A stretch of DNA of 64,000 nucleotides. It comes from Lepisosteus oculatus. Lineage: Eukaryota; Chordata; Actinopteri; Semionotiformes; Lepisosteidae. The notes beneath the pieces were generated by a model. It was not told where the DNA came from. It ran no database searches and worked only from the letters and a program-made list of their open reading frames with translations. The translations under genes and the position numbers were made by a program. The stretch is from NCBI RefSeq assembly GCF_040954835.1, contig NC_090709.1, positions 40,838,975 to 40,902,974 of the forward strand, given 5' to 3'. Positions 12,269 through 23,362 of this stretch are shown piece by piece (position 1 is the stretch's first letter; every line of letters begins with the position of its first letter).

Positions 12269-12655
12269 TTCAAGACTACGGTGGAATTTAGGCAGGAGGT
12301 GCCCTGAGACCTTCGGTGACCAAGCAGGCCATCAAATACCGCCAGCGCGTCAGCGCGCTGCGCGGGGCAAGGGGAGCTGGCCAGCTGCAGGAGCTCGCGG
12401 TAAAGAGCAGGAGATGCGCGCAGGGGAGGTGTGAATTCTAAGGCACACACAAGCGAGGAGGGCGTTTCAGAGGAAACGATCTCTCATCTCGCTGGGCTCT
12501 CAATCCTTTTTTTACATTCTCTGATCAGAGACCGAAGCAGAGGAGGAGGAGGGCCGGGCTTTTCAAAAACCACCCCGCAGTTCTGATAAACAGGCTCTGA
12601 GTGTTTTTCCCTGAAAACCCTGCTGTCTCCATGACACATCTTTCTGCTATAGAAG
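12269..12655. other. Unique spacer, no gene recognised
   Basis: Partly GC-rich (12320-12420). On - an open frame reads ALYRELLQLASSPCPAQRAD and continues into the 41-bp array. I do not recognise it and see no splice context. Confidence 0.35.
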
Positions 12656-15395
12656 TGCTATGAACACTGCACTGAGAGAGAGAGGGGTTCATACAGACAC
12701 ACTGACTGGACACTCCAGTACATGAACACTGCACTGAGAGAGAGAGGGGTTCATACAGACACACTGACTGGACACTCCAGTACATGAACACTGCACTGAG
12801 AGAGAGGGGGGTTCATACAGACAGACTGACTGGACACTCCAGTACATGAACACTGCACTGAGAGAGAGAGGGGTTCATACAGACACACTGACTGGACACT
12901 CCAGTACATGAACACTGCACTGAGAGAGAGAGGGGTTCATACAGACGCACTGACTGGACACTCCAGTACATGAACACTGCACTGAGAGAGAGAGGGGTTC
13001 ATACACACACTGACTGGACACTCCAGTACATGAACACTGCACTGAGAGAGAGGGGGGTTCATACAGACACACTGACTGGACACTCCAGGACATGAACACT
13101 GCACTGAGAGAGAGGGGTTCATACAGACACACTGACTGGATACTCCAGGACATGAACACTGCACTGAGAGAGAGAGGGGTTCATACACACACACTGACTG
13201 GACACTCCAGTACATGACCACTGCACTGAGAGAGAGAGGGGTTCATACAGACACACTGACTGGACACTCCAGGACATGAACACTGCACTGAGAGAGAGAG
13301 GGGTTCATACACACACACTGACTGGACACTCCAGTACATGAACACTGCACTGAGAGAGAGAGGGGTTCAGACAGACACACTGACTGGACACTCCAGTACA
13401 TGAACACTGCACTGAGAGAGAGAGGGGTTCACACAGACACACTGACTGGACACTCCAGTACATGAACACTGCACTGAGAGAGAGGGGTTCATACACACAC
13501 ACTGACTGGACACTCCAGTACATGACCACTGCACTGAGAGAGAGAGGGGTTCATACAGACACACTGACTGGACACTCCAGGACATGAACACTGCACTGAG
13601 AGAGAGAGAGGGGTTCATACAGACACACTGACTGGACACTCCAGTACATGAACACTGCACTGAGAGAGAGAGGGGTTCACACAGACACACTGACTGGACA
13701 CTCCAGTACATGAACACTGCACTGAGAGAGAGAGGGGTTCATACACACACACACTGACTGGACACTCCAGTACATGAACACTGCACTGAGAGAGAGAGGG
13801 GTTCATACACACACACTGACTGGACACTCCAGTACATGAACACTGCACTGAGAGAGAGAGGGGTTCATACAGACACACTGACTGGACACTCCAGTACATG
13901 AACACTGCACTGAGAGAGAGAGAGGGGTTCATACAGACACACTGACTGGACACTCCAGTACATGAACACTGCACTGAGAGAGAGAGGGGTTCATACAGAC
14001 ACACTGACTGGACACTCCAGTACATGAACACTGCACTGAGAGAGAGGGGGGTTCACACAGACACACTGACTGGACACTCCAGTACATGAACACTGCACTG
14101 AGAGAGAGAGGGGGGTTCATACAGACACACTGACTGGACACTCCAGGACATGAACACTGCACTGAGAGAGAGAGGGGTTCATACAGACACACTGACTGGA
14201 CACTCCAGGACATGAACACTGCACTGAGAGAGAGAGGGGTTCATACAGACACACTGACTGGACACTCCAGTACATGAACACTGCACTGAGAGAGAGGGGT
14301 TCATACAGACACACTGACTGGACACTCCAGTACATGAACACTGCACTGAGAGAGAGAGGGGTTCATACAGACACACTGACTGGACACTCCAGTACATGAA
14401 CACTGCACTGAGAGAGAGAGGGGTTCATACAGACACACTGACTGGACACTCCAGTACATGAACACTGCACTGAGAGAGAGAGGGGTTCACACAGACACAC
14501 ACTGACTGGACACTCCAGTACATGAACACTGCACTGAGAGAGAGAGGGGTTCATACAGACACACTGACTGGACACTCCAGTACATGAACACTGCACTGAG
14601 AGAGAGAGGGGTTCATACAGACACACTGACTGGACACTCCAGTACATGAACACTGCACTGAGAGAGAGAGGGGTTCATACAGACACACTGACTGGACACT
14701 CCAGTACATGAACACTGCACTGAGAGAGAGAGGGGTTCATACACACACACTGACTGGACACTCCAGGACATGAACACTGCACTGAGAGAGAGAGGGGTTC
14801 ATACACACACTGACTGGACACTCCAGTACATGAACACTGCACTGAGAGAGAGAGGGGTTCATACACACACACTGACTGGACACTCCAGTACATGAACACT
14901 GCACTGAGAGAGAGGGGGGTTCACACAGACACACTGACTGGACACTCCAGTACATGAACACTGCACAGAGAGAGAGAGGGGTTCATACAGACACCCTGAC
15001 TGGACACTCCAGTACATGAACACTGCACTGAGAGAGAGGGGGGTTCATACACACACACTGACTGGACACTCCAGTACATGAACACTGCACTGAGAGAGAG
15101 GGGGGTTCATACACACACACTGACTGGACACTCCAGTACATGAACACTGCACTGAGAGAGAGAGAGGGGTTCACACAGACACACTGACTGGACACTCCAG
15201 TACATGAACACTGCACTGAGAGAGAGAGGGGTTCACACAGACACACTGACTGGACACTCCAGGACATGAACACTGCACTGAGAGAGAGAGGGGTTCACAC
15301 AGACACACTGACTGGACACTCCAGTACATGAACACTGCACTGAGAGAGAGGGGGGTTCATACAGACACACTGACTGGACACTATAGTACATGAAC
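12656..15395. repeat. 62-bp minisatellite, about 44 copies (first of four arrays)
   Basis: Unit GGGGTTCATACAGACACACT, GACTGGACACTCCAGTACAT, GAACACTGCACT and GAGAGAGAGA. Copies vary by AG/CA dinucleotide number and by single bases (GTACATG/GGACATG, CATACAG/CACACAG). Arrays of the same family and same orientation lie at 33855-34465, 43943-45705 and inside gabbr1 intron at 56320-57405. On the - strand each unit reads CCCCTCTCTCTCTCAG, a splice-acceptor-like string. Confidence 0.96.
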
Positions 15396-15594
15396 AGTAC
15401 AGCACATTCTGTTGCTTTCGTTATTGCATCACGGATGATGGGCGGGTCAGGCGTCAGTAGAATCCCACTGTTCTGCAACAGTCCTGTCCCTGTGACTATC
15501 ATGTGTTTGGGGATCTAGGAAGTTGACTGTGGAGGAGAGGCGTCTTGCTGTCTTGGTGAATGGCTTCAGTGGAGCTGTGATCTGCTGTGCTTCG
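15396..15594. other. Short unique spacer
   Basis: Nothing recognised between the 62-bp array and the retroelement fragment. Confidence 0.4.
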
Positions 15595-15690
15595 TGTTCC
15601 CCACCCCCACCACCCTCTGTGTACAGAAGCCAGGGTATCGGCTTCAACCGCATGGCTGGGCAGCTTGTTCCCCACCCCCACAACTCACCA
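15595..15690 (-). mobile_element. Dispersed retroelement 3'-end fragment (122-bp family), - orientation
   Basis: Reverse complement of the family seen at 6630-6815. AGCCAGGGTATCGGCTTCAA is followed by GGGCAGCTTGTTCCCCACCC. One copy, truncated. Confidence 0.6.
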
Positions 15691-15857
15691 TTAATTTATC
15701 ACTACATCACTGGTCATGCAAAGTTCCCTCATGATCTCGGGCCTCTTCAGGGGAAGTCAGAGGGGACTCTGCTGCAGAGGAGGATTTGCATGAAGAGGAG
15801 GGGAAGTGTGATCCTGAGTCCTTGTTTGTGAAAGACAAGTCAGATCTCCATCTGAGA

Positions 15858-16165
15858 GCCACCACTGTCCCTCTGCTCTCACAATCTGCCCTGAATCCAC
15901 CTGCACACACCTGACTTTACTGTAGACACTGCTAGAGCACCACGGTCCCTCTGCTCTCACAATCTGCCCTGAATCCACCTGCACACACCTGACTTTACTG
16001 TAGACACTGCTAGAGCACCACTGTCCCTCTGCTCTCACAATCTGCCCTGAATCCACCTGCACACACCTGACTTTACTGTAGACACTGCTAGAGCACCACT
16101 GTCCCTCTGCTCTCACACTCACTCCTGACTTCACCTGCACACACCTGCGTATCCAGCTGTTTACC
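15858..16165. repeat. 78-bp minisatellite, about 3.8 copies
   Basis: Unit CCACTGTCCCTCTGCTCTCA, CAATCTGCCCTGAATCCACC, TGCACACACCTGACTTTACT, GTAGACACTGCTAGAGCA. Repeat starts near 15861, 15939, 16017 and 16095 are exactly 78 bp apart. Confidence 0.93.
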
Positions 16166-16920
16166 TCATATTTCCAGCTGTAACGGATGCTAAATGACAA
16201 ATTGGCATTCCACACAACGATGTGGAAAACTAAAATTAGCAAGAATACATAATAATTCAGCGTGCGATTGCTTCACAGCGGTTTCAAAGTTATGTCTTTC
16301 CCCGTTTCATAATCTTTTTAACCAGCTGCTTAAAAGCGCTCAACTCAATGCGTTGCACAATGATAGTCTTTCCACAAACCCATGACACTTCTGCATGACA
16401 TCAGACTACCACAGGCATTTGAAAAAGCAGGACACATACTAATCTGCAGTAGGTTTCTTGCCATTCTGCACAATGATGTAAAAACGAAAGTAAAGACACT
16501 CAATCCGATCATCTCCAGCCTCGCATTAACACTCATCAGACTTTCCCAAGGATCGAAATAAAATGAGAGCATTCGTTTTGCTTTTTGAATGATCTCCTTA
16601 CTATTGCGTTATAAATATACGTCTATTTTTAGCACACCCGTCTCCCCTCCAGAGACCAGTTTCGTGTTGCCGCAACAGCAGAATGCCTCTGCTTCCTCTC
16701 CAGCGCTAGTGGAAATACAGAAACTCCTTCCTTCCACTCTCTGTGACTGAACTGCAGATCTATAGTGAAAGTTTCACATCCGTTTTTGTATCAGCGATGA
16801 CTGCAGTGTGACTCCTACTGGAGTCCCACTGACACTGACAGAGCAGTTTGAAACTCTCCCACTGGAGTGGACTGACTTTACTGTGAGCTGGATGAGTTCA
16901 TACCCGAGATGAGAATCATA
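16166..16920. other. Unique AT-richer spacer, no gene recognised
   Basis: Non-repetitive. AATAAA at about 16556 (+) stands alone. Open frames of 60-75 codons have no recognised domains. Confidence 0.4.
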
Positions 16921-16924
16921 TCCT

Positions 16925-17300
16925 TACCGTGTCTGCAGAGTCTCCAGGGGTCTTTAAAGCAGGGCTGTCCAGTCCTGCTCCTGGAGGGGTCAGTGTGTGT
17001 GTGTCTGCAGAGTCTCCAGGGGTCTTTAAAGCAGGGCTGTCCAGTCCTGCTCCTGGAGGGGTCAGTGTGTGTGTCTGCAGAGTCTCCAGGGGTCTTTAAA
17101 GCAGGGCTCTCCAGTCCTGGTCCTGGAGGGGTCAGTGTGTGTGTGTCTGCAGAGTCTCCAGGGGTCTTTAAAGCAGGGCTGTCCAGTCCTGGTCCTGGAG
17201 GGGTCAGTGTGTGTGTGTGTCTGCAGAGTCTCCAGGGGTCTTTAAAGCAGGGTGTCCAGTCCTGGTCCTGGAGGGGTCAGTGTGTGTGTGTGTGTCACGA
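16925..17300 (+). repeat. 73-bp minisatellite, about 5 copies
   Basis: Unit GTCTGCAGAGTCTCCAGGGG, TCTTTAAAGCAGGGCTGTCC, AGTCCTGGTCCTGGAGGGGT, CAGTGTGTGTGT. This is the + orientation of the family that forms large arrays in - orientation at 40030-42008 and 48478-49930. The core CCAGTCCTGGTCCTGGAGGG is typical of a dispersed fish repeat. Confidence 0.93.
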
Positions 17301-17795
17301 AGGTGCAGCAAGAGCCGACTTGCGGTGTCTTCTCACGTGGTGTGGTGCTCAGTGGTTGACCAGACCAGTGTGTGTGGGTGGGGGGATTGTGCAGGTGCTC
17401 GCTGTGCAGCTAGTCCTAGGTCGCTGTCCCGGTGTTTCCTAGGAAACACCCCCCTGTGCTCCTCCCTCCACTGGAAAGTCCTGGCAGAATCCATCCTCCC
17501 GAAACCAGAAGCTCAAGAGTCTCGGTATCCGCCCTCAGGAGACCCCCCCCGAAAAAAACACCTGGTCTCCAGAAACCTCAGCGTGACACTGTCCGCGCCA
17601 CCCCCCTCCAGACCCGCCCGAACGACCCGGTACCCCCTCGACTGACCGTGGGGGGTGTCAGCAAGAGAGCAGAAGAGGGGTTTTCCTACCGCAGCAGAAA
17701 GAGAAGCGGGAAGATTCAGGGGAGGTGAAGAGAAACCGGAGAGTCAGAGGGGAAAAAAAACCAAAAAGCCTTTCTAAAAAATTCTGGACCTGAGG
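17301..17795. other. Spacer, no gene recognised
   Basis: Unique, moderately GC-rich. + frames here extend the repeat frames and are not supported as exons. Confidence 0.35.
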
Positions 17796-18606
17796 TTCCT
17801 CTTGGGTGCTTCTGGGAGAACTGCCCCTCCAGGGTGTGTGTGTGAGTGTGTGTGTGTGTCCTGTGATGGACTGGTGTCCTGTCCAGGGTGTGTGTGTGTC
17901 CTGTGATGGACTGGTGTCCTGTCCAGGGTATGTGAGTGTGTGTGTGTGTCCTGTGATGGACTGGTGTCCTGTCCAGGGTGTGTGTGTGAGTGTGTCCTGT
18001 GATGGACTGGTGTCCTGTCCAGGGTGTGTGTGTGAGTGTGTCCTGTGATGGACTGGTGTCCTGTCCAGGGTGTGTGAGTGTGTGTCCTGTGATGGACTGG
18101 TGTCCTGTCCAGGGTGTGTGAGTGTGTGTGTGTGTCCTGTGATGGACTGCTGTCCTGTCCAGGGTGTGTGTGTGAGTGTGTCCTGTGATGGACTGGTGTC
18201 CTGTCCAGGGTGTGTGAGTGTGTGTGTGTGTCCTGTGATGGACTGGCGTCCTATCCAGGGTGTGTGAGTGTGTGTGTGTCCTATGATGGACTGGTGTCCT
18301 GTCCAGGGTGTGGGTGTGTGTGTGTGTGTCCTGTGATGGACTGGTGTCCTGTCCAGGGTGTGTGAGTGTGTGTGTGTGTCCTGTGATGGACTGGTGTCTT
18401 GTCCAGGGTGTGTGAGTGTGTGTGTGTCCTGTGATGGACTGGTGTCCTGTCCAGGGTTTGTGAGTGTGTGTGTCCTGTTATGGACTGGTGTCCTGTCCAG
18501 GGTGTGTGAGTGTGTGTCCTGTGATGGACTGGTGTCCTGTCCAGGGTGTGCGAGTGTGTGTGTGTGTGTGTGTGTCCTGTGATGGACTGGTGACCTGTCC
18601 AGGTAG
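17796..18606 (+). repeat. SINE-derived minisatellite abutting the tnf promoter
   Basis: About 16 copies of TCCTGTGATGGACTGGTGTC, CTGTCCAGGG and a variable (TG)n. They start after a short SINE remnant (GCTTCTGGGAGAACTG near 17808) and end at GTGACCTGTCCAGG. No SINE head or distal tail remains. The array ends about 85 bp before the first CRE of the tnf promoter. Confidence 0.9.
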
Positions 18607-18692
18607 GTGCAGGCGCAGGTAAGCGGACAGGTGAGAGGGACAGAGGCGCAGGGAGGCAGACAGGCCAGGTGGCAGAGACTCAGGGAGGCGGG

Positions 18693-18840
18693 CCGGCGGT
18701 GACGTCAGGGCAAGGGGGAGTGGAACAGCCGCTTCGCTTTCCTCTGCCGACAGAAAACCCGCCCTGACGTCACCGCCGGGACTCCCCGCGGCCCGGGCTC
18801 GGGCTGCTTAAAACTCGGCGCCCCGGGCAGCCCGTCTCAG
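18693..18840 (+). promoter_or_regulatory. tnf proximal promoter: CRE inverted repeat, kappa-B site, TATA-like box
   Basis: Two full CRE palindromes TGACGTCA lie at 18700-18707 and 18765-18772. Each sits inside one arm of a perfect 19-bp inverted repeat (18693-18711 CCGGCGGTGACGTCAGGGC; 18761-18779 its exact reverse complement) with a 49-bp spacer. GGGACTCCCC at 18778-18787 fits the NF-kappa-B consensus GGGRNWYYCC. A TATA-like TTAAAA is at 18808-18813, about 145 bp before the start codon, so initiation around 18835-18845 is inferred. CRE and kappa-B elements are known features of mammalian TNF promoters; function here is inferred from motif and position. Confidence 0.75.
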
Positions 18841-18958
18841 AACCGCAGCCCCCAGCCCAGGAGAGACGCGCAAGAGACCGAGAGCCGTACCGGGAGCCCG
18901 CGGAGACACACACACACACACGCCCCAGACTTGCTCAGGGTGGGGGGTTGAAACGCAC

Positions 18959-21953
18959 ATGGACGCGCAGAAGAAACAGACACTCGTGGACGCGGAGCGG
19001 GGCGCCGGCGTGCTGGTGATCCGGGAGCGGCCCCGGCGGAGCCGCGCCTGGCCGGCGTGCGCGCTCCTGGCCGTTCTGGCCCTGTGCGCGGCCGGCGCGC
19101 TGCTGTTCGCCTGGTACCACACCAGGGGGCGCCAGGAGGAGGAGGCGGCGGCGGCGAGCGAGGTGAGAACCCCGGGATGCCCCCTCACCCCCGACCCTCC
19201 GACCCTCCGACGGCGCGACACCGTGGGGGTGCTGTACGCCCGGCTCGGGTTCGGGGTCTCGGGTCCGGCGGCGGGCCGGTTCGGAGAGGCTGCGCCGGCC
19301 GGCGGCTCCGCGGCCCCCCCCCCGGCGGCCCGCACTAACCCCGCTGTCTCTCCTCCTCCTTCTCTTGCAGAAGCGGACGGGGAACGAGCTGCGACAGAGA
19401 GGTGAGCCGTCGCGTTCCTCATTCTTCCGGTTCCTCACGCCTTCCCGTGAATTCCCAAACAAAACGCCGGGCGCAAGACGGAGCAGGCTCACGCCCGCCA
19501 CGCGGGGCGGGAGACGCGGGCAGGGCCCCGCAGACGCGTGGTCTCCCCACCCCCACGCCCCCCTCCACCGCCGACGAGTGTGGGAGAGGTCTGACCTGTC
19601 TCTCTCTCTCTCCCTCCAGAGGTGGGAGAAACGGCTCAGATGCTGAAGCAGATCGCGAGCACCAAGAAGGCAGCCATTCATCTCCAAGGTACAGATTCCC
19701 CCATCCCTCGCCTTCTGTCTGATCCACACGCACACACGCGCGCACGAGGGGACGGGAGACACAGCGAAGGAGAGAGGGGGGAGATCACAGAGCATCTCTC
19801 CCTCAGCCGTAAACGCACAACACAGGACAGGAGACACAGCGACAGAGAGAGGGGAGATCACAGAGCGTCTCCCTCAGCCATAAACGCACAACACAGGACA
19901 GGAGACACAGCAACAGAGAGAGGGGAGATCACAGAGCGTCTCCCTCAGCCATAAACACACACCACAGGACAGGAGACACAGCGACAGAGAGAGGGGAGAT
20001 CACAGAGCATCTCTCCCTCAGCCATAAACGCACAACACAGGACAGGAGACACAGCGACAGAGAGGGGGGAGATCACAGAGCGTCTCTCCCTCAGCCATAA
20101 ACACACACCACAGGACAGGAGACACAGGGACAGAGAGAGGGGAGATCACAGAGCGTCTCTCCCTCGGCCATAAACATACACCACAGGACAGGAGACACAG
20201 CGACAGAGAGAGGGGAGATCACAGAGCGTCTCTCCCTCAGCCATAAACGCACACCACAGGACAGGAGACACAGCGACAGAGAGAGGGGAGATCACAGAGC
20301 GTCTCTCCCTCAGTCACAGACACACGCCTCGGGACGGGAGGGACAGGAGGCACAGTGAGGGAGAGGCCCTGGTCTCAGACTCTCCGAGCTGGGGGGTGGT
20401 TTTGTTCAGAGCCTGCCAGCCGCAGACAGACTCTGAGCGGAAGCCCTACTCAAGTCGAGGAGATAGGGCTGCACGCACGCAGAGATAAAAACGGCAACAG
20501 AGAGCTCCTCTCCCTTCACTGGCTGCTTTTTAAAATGTCTTTGTTCCTCTTTCAAACAACACAAAGCGCTGCACAATGCACACGCGAGTTTACCATCGTG
20601 CACAATCGTGCGTGTGCTATCGTGCACAGGTAGGAATGGGCCGCGCGTGCACAAGTGCGAAATTACTGTCTTGCACTCGCGTTGAGTGTGCTGGGGTCCG
20701 CCGGGCTGAACACACTATTGTGCACAAGTATACATCGGCTTGGCGCAGGTGTCAGCGTGCACAACTGCACATGTGGTTGTGGTGCATTGGGGTGAATGTG
20801 CGATTGTGCACAAGTGTGATTGTGCTAACTTGTGTGGGACAAGTGTGAGTGCACTCAGTCAGCTTGCTGCACCATGAGGTTCACACTAACTCCTCTCTCT
20901 CAGTTGAGTGGTGAGACACCCTACACACACTCCTCACGAGTTACTAACCCCTCTCTCTCTCAGTTTAAGAAGCGAGGCAGGATACGCACACTACTCACAA
21001 GTTGCTAACCCCTCTCTCTCTCAGTTTAAGAAGCGAGGCACGATACGCACACTACTCACGAGTTACTAACCCCTCTCTCTCTCAGTTTAAGAAGCGAGGC
21101 ACGATACGCACACTCCTCCAGAGTTACTAACTCCTCTCTCTCTCAGTTTAAGAAGCGAGGCACGATACGCACACTACTCACGAGTTACTAACTCCTCTCT
21201 CTCTCTCAGTCTAAGAAGCGAGGCAGGATACACGCACACTACTCACAAGTTACTAACCCCTCTCTCTCTCAGTTTAAGAAGCGAGGCACGATACGCACAC
21301 TACTCACGAGTTACTAACTCCTCTCTCTCTCAGTCTAAGAAGCGAGGCACGATACGCACACTACTCACAAGTTGCTAACTCCTCTCTCTCTCAGTTTAAG
21401 AAGCGAGGCACGATACGCACACTCCTCACAAGTTACTAACCCCTCTCTCTCAGTCTAAGAAGCGAGGCAAGATACACGCACACTCCTCCTGAGTTACTAA
21501 CCCCTCCCTCTCCCCCCGCCCCTCTCAGGAGAGACCAGCGACGACCACAGTGCCCTCCAGTGGCTGATGGACGGCCAGGCCTTCACGCAGGGGGGGCTGA
21601 GCCTGCACCACAACCAGGTGACCGTGCCCCGGTCGGGCCTGTACTTCGTCTACACCCAGGCCTCCTTCCGGGCGGCCTGCGGCCCCGGGTCCGAGGCCCT
21701 GCACCTCTCCCACGGCGTGACGCGCTTCTCCGGCTCCTACCAGGCGCCCCGGCCCCTGCTGAGGGCCGTGCGGACCGTGTGCGGCGGCGGCGGCGGCGGC
21801 GGCGGCGAGGCGGGGCTGCGGTTCAGCGCGCTGTACCAGGGCGCCGTCTTCAGCCTGGAGCAGGGCGACACCCTGAGCACGCACACCTCCCACCTGGAGC
21901 TGCTGGACGACAAGGAGGAGGGGAACGTCTTCTTCGGGGTCTTCGAGCTCTGA
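18959..21953 (+). CDS. tnf: Tumor necrosis factor (TNF-alpha type), four exons
   Basis: Type II membrane cytokine of the TNF superfamily; after shedding it acts as a trimer on TNF receptors. Exons: 18959-19162, 19371-19401, 19620-19688, 21529-21953 (stop TGA), with GT-AG introns of 208, 218 and 1840 bp; 242 aa. Exon 1 gives a basic cytoplasmic tail and one membrane helix (about residues 32-52). Exon 3 ends in KKAAIHLQ, the usual fish lead into the TNF fold. Exon 4 holds the TNF homology domain: LQWLMDGQAFTQGGL, VPRSGLYFVYTQASFR, LYQGAVFSLEQGD and C-terminal FFGVFEL. Cys152 and Cys186 match the TNF-alpha disulfide pair, supporting tnf over lymphotoxin. Odd points: Gly8 run (residues 187-194, (GGC)8) next to Cys186, and intron 3 built of two minisatellites. 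The four-exon layout matches vertebrate TNF. Exact exon 2 and 3 limits are from splice consensus and reading phase. Confidence 0.93.
19745..20330 (+). repeat. Minisatellite in tnf intron 3, about 60-63 bp units, 9 copies
   Basis: Unit ACAGGACAGGAGACACAGCG, ACAGAGAGAGGGGAGATCAC, AGAGCGTCTCTCCCTCAGCC and ATAAACGCACA. Homologous to the array at 6900-7262. Each unit contains TCTCCCTCAG, a weak acceptor-like string on the transcript strand. Confidence 0.92.
20331..20878 (+). other. tnf intron 3, middle part
   Basis: Intronic sequence with diverged GTGCAC/TGTGCACAAG motifs (20575-20840), possibly an old degenerate repeat. No exon signal. Confidence 0.4.
20879..21515 (+). repeat. 61-bp array of acceptor-like units in tnf intron 3
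   Basis: Ten tandem units each carry a branch-point string (mostly TACTAAC), CCCCTCTCTCTCTCAG and then TTTAAGAAGCGAGGCA. AG ends fall at 20903, 20963, 21024, 21085, 21146, 21209, 21272, 21333, 21394 and 21453. The genuine exon 4 acceptor (AG ending 21528) follows the last unit and begins with the same TTACTAACCCCTC. So the unit looks like a tandem copy of the real 3' splice site. See the findings for the reading-frame consequence. Confidence 0.93.
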
Positions 21954-22254
21954 GCGGGAGGGCGGGCGCGGGGGGGGGCTGGAACCAGGAGGAGGAGGAG
22001 AAGAAGAAGAAAAATCCGCTCAGCGAGCGCCCCCTGCTGGGCAGGTCGATAACGAGGCGGCGCCGACGGCCTCTTTGTCTCCGTGAGACATCACCTGTGT
22101 CGCCTGCAGTGACTCCGCGGTTTGTCGGGGGGGGGGCGGGGTGACTGTAGTCACATGACCCGTCTCTCAGGCTGTGCTATGCACAGCGCACAGCAGGGGG
22201 AGCCACTCGAGTGTTGTTTTATATTAAAACAGCCCTCAGCCTGTTCATAATGAT

Positions 22255-22645
22255 AAGAAGAAGAAGAAGAATGGCTGACACTTCTAGAGCGCTTTTCTGG
22301 ACACTCCACTCAAAGCGCTTTACAGGTGAGGGGGAATCCCACTGCCGCCACCAGTGTGCAGCCCCCACCTGGGGCCATAGTGCGCCAGAACGCTCCCCCA
22401 CACAGCAGCTCTCAGTGGGGAGGAGAGCACAGTGGCGCCACCTACGGGCTGAAGGTGGAAGGTGAGGAGGCACTGATCGCTCTCAGAAGAGATCCTTACA
22501 CTTATATAGCGCCTTGCTGGACCCTCCCCTCTGAGCTCTTCCCAGGTCAGGGGGATCCCCTCCACCCCCACCAGTGTGTACCCCACCTGGATGATGCTCC
22601 AGTCCTCTCACACACAGCAGCTCTCAGTGGGGAGGAGAGCAGAGG
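22255..22645 (-). mobile_element. Two adjacent SINE/LINE 3'-end copies in the tnf 3'UTR region
   Basis: Copies at about 22255-22475 and 22480-22645 share TTCTGGACACTCCACTCAAA, GCGCTTTACAGGT and the GCAGCTCTCAGTGGGGAGGA end. An (AAG)n tail at 22253-22271 precedes the first copy, so the element is read on the - strand with its tail at the left. The same family occurs at 43093-43300 (-) and 47935-48118 (+). Widespread in fish; class assigned from general knowledge. Confidence 0.6.
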
Positions 22646-22895
22646 GATGGAGCCAGTTCAGAGAGGGGGGGGGGGGTGATTAGGAGGCCATGATTGGGAA
22701 GGGCCAACGGGAAATTTGGCCAGGACACTGGGGTAACACCCCTACTCTTCTCCAGAGACACCCCGGGATTGTTAATGACCACAGAGAGTCAGGACCTCCA
22801 GGTACTGGCCAGGCTCACACCTGCTGGGGCTCCAGTGGTGAGCTGCAGGGGGATATGGCTGCTTGTACCATTTCAGGTTTTATAAATGAATGTAC

Positions 22896-23009
22896 TTATT
22901 TATTTGCTTATTTATTGCTGATTAGCTCTCAATATTTAAATCTTATTTAATTGTATATATATATATGTGTGCGTAAGATACTGTTGTTAACTTATTTCTG
23001 CGAATTAAA
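22896..23009 (+). promoter_or_regulatory. tnf 3'UTR AU-rich elements and probable poly(A) signal
   Basis: Two nonamers TTATTTATT at 22896-22904 and 22908-22916, followed by TTATTTAATTG at about 22943, are the class of element that makes TNF mRNA unstable. ATTAAA at 23004-23009 is the likely poly(A) signal, giving a 3'UTR of about 1.07 kb that includes two retroelement copies. This is inferred from motif spacing only. Confidence 0.75.
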
Positions 23010-23117
23010 GACGAGACAAACAAGCACGGGCCTCTGGATCATTCCTGCTCCTCTCTCCTCCCTCTGTTCATCCCTCTCTTCCTCTCCTCCCTCCCCTCCT
23101 TCTCTGCTCTTTAACAA

Positions 23118-23362
23118 CCGGACTCAGACCCTTGGACTAACTGGACCAGGGACTCAGACCCTTGGACTAACTGGACCAGGGACTCAGACCCCTGGACTGA
23201 CTGGACCAGGGACTCAGACCCCTGGACTGACTGGACCAGAGTCACAGACCCCTGGACTGACTGGACCAGAGTCACAGACCCCTGGACTGACTGGACCAGA
23301 GGTCACAGACCCCCGGACTGACTGGACCAGAGACACAGACCCCCGGACCGAATGGACCGGGG
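23118..23362. repeat. 31-34-bp minisatellite, about 8 copies
   Basis: Unit GACTCAGACCCTTGGACTAA followed by CTGGACCAGG, drifting to CACAGACCCCTGGACTGA. It lies just downstream of the inferred tnf poly(A) signal. Confidence 0.9.

Noticed and set aside
18808-19861. 204- and 308-codon - frames overlapping tnf exon 1
   Set aside because: GC-rich antisense shadows of the tnf first exon and intron.
21560-22144. 194-codon + frame over tnf exon 4
   Set aside because: Alternative frame of the TNF homology domain; the correct frame ends in FFGVFEL at 21953.
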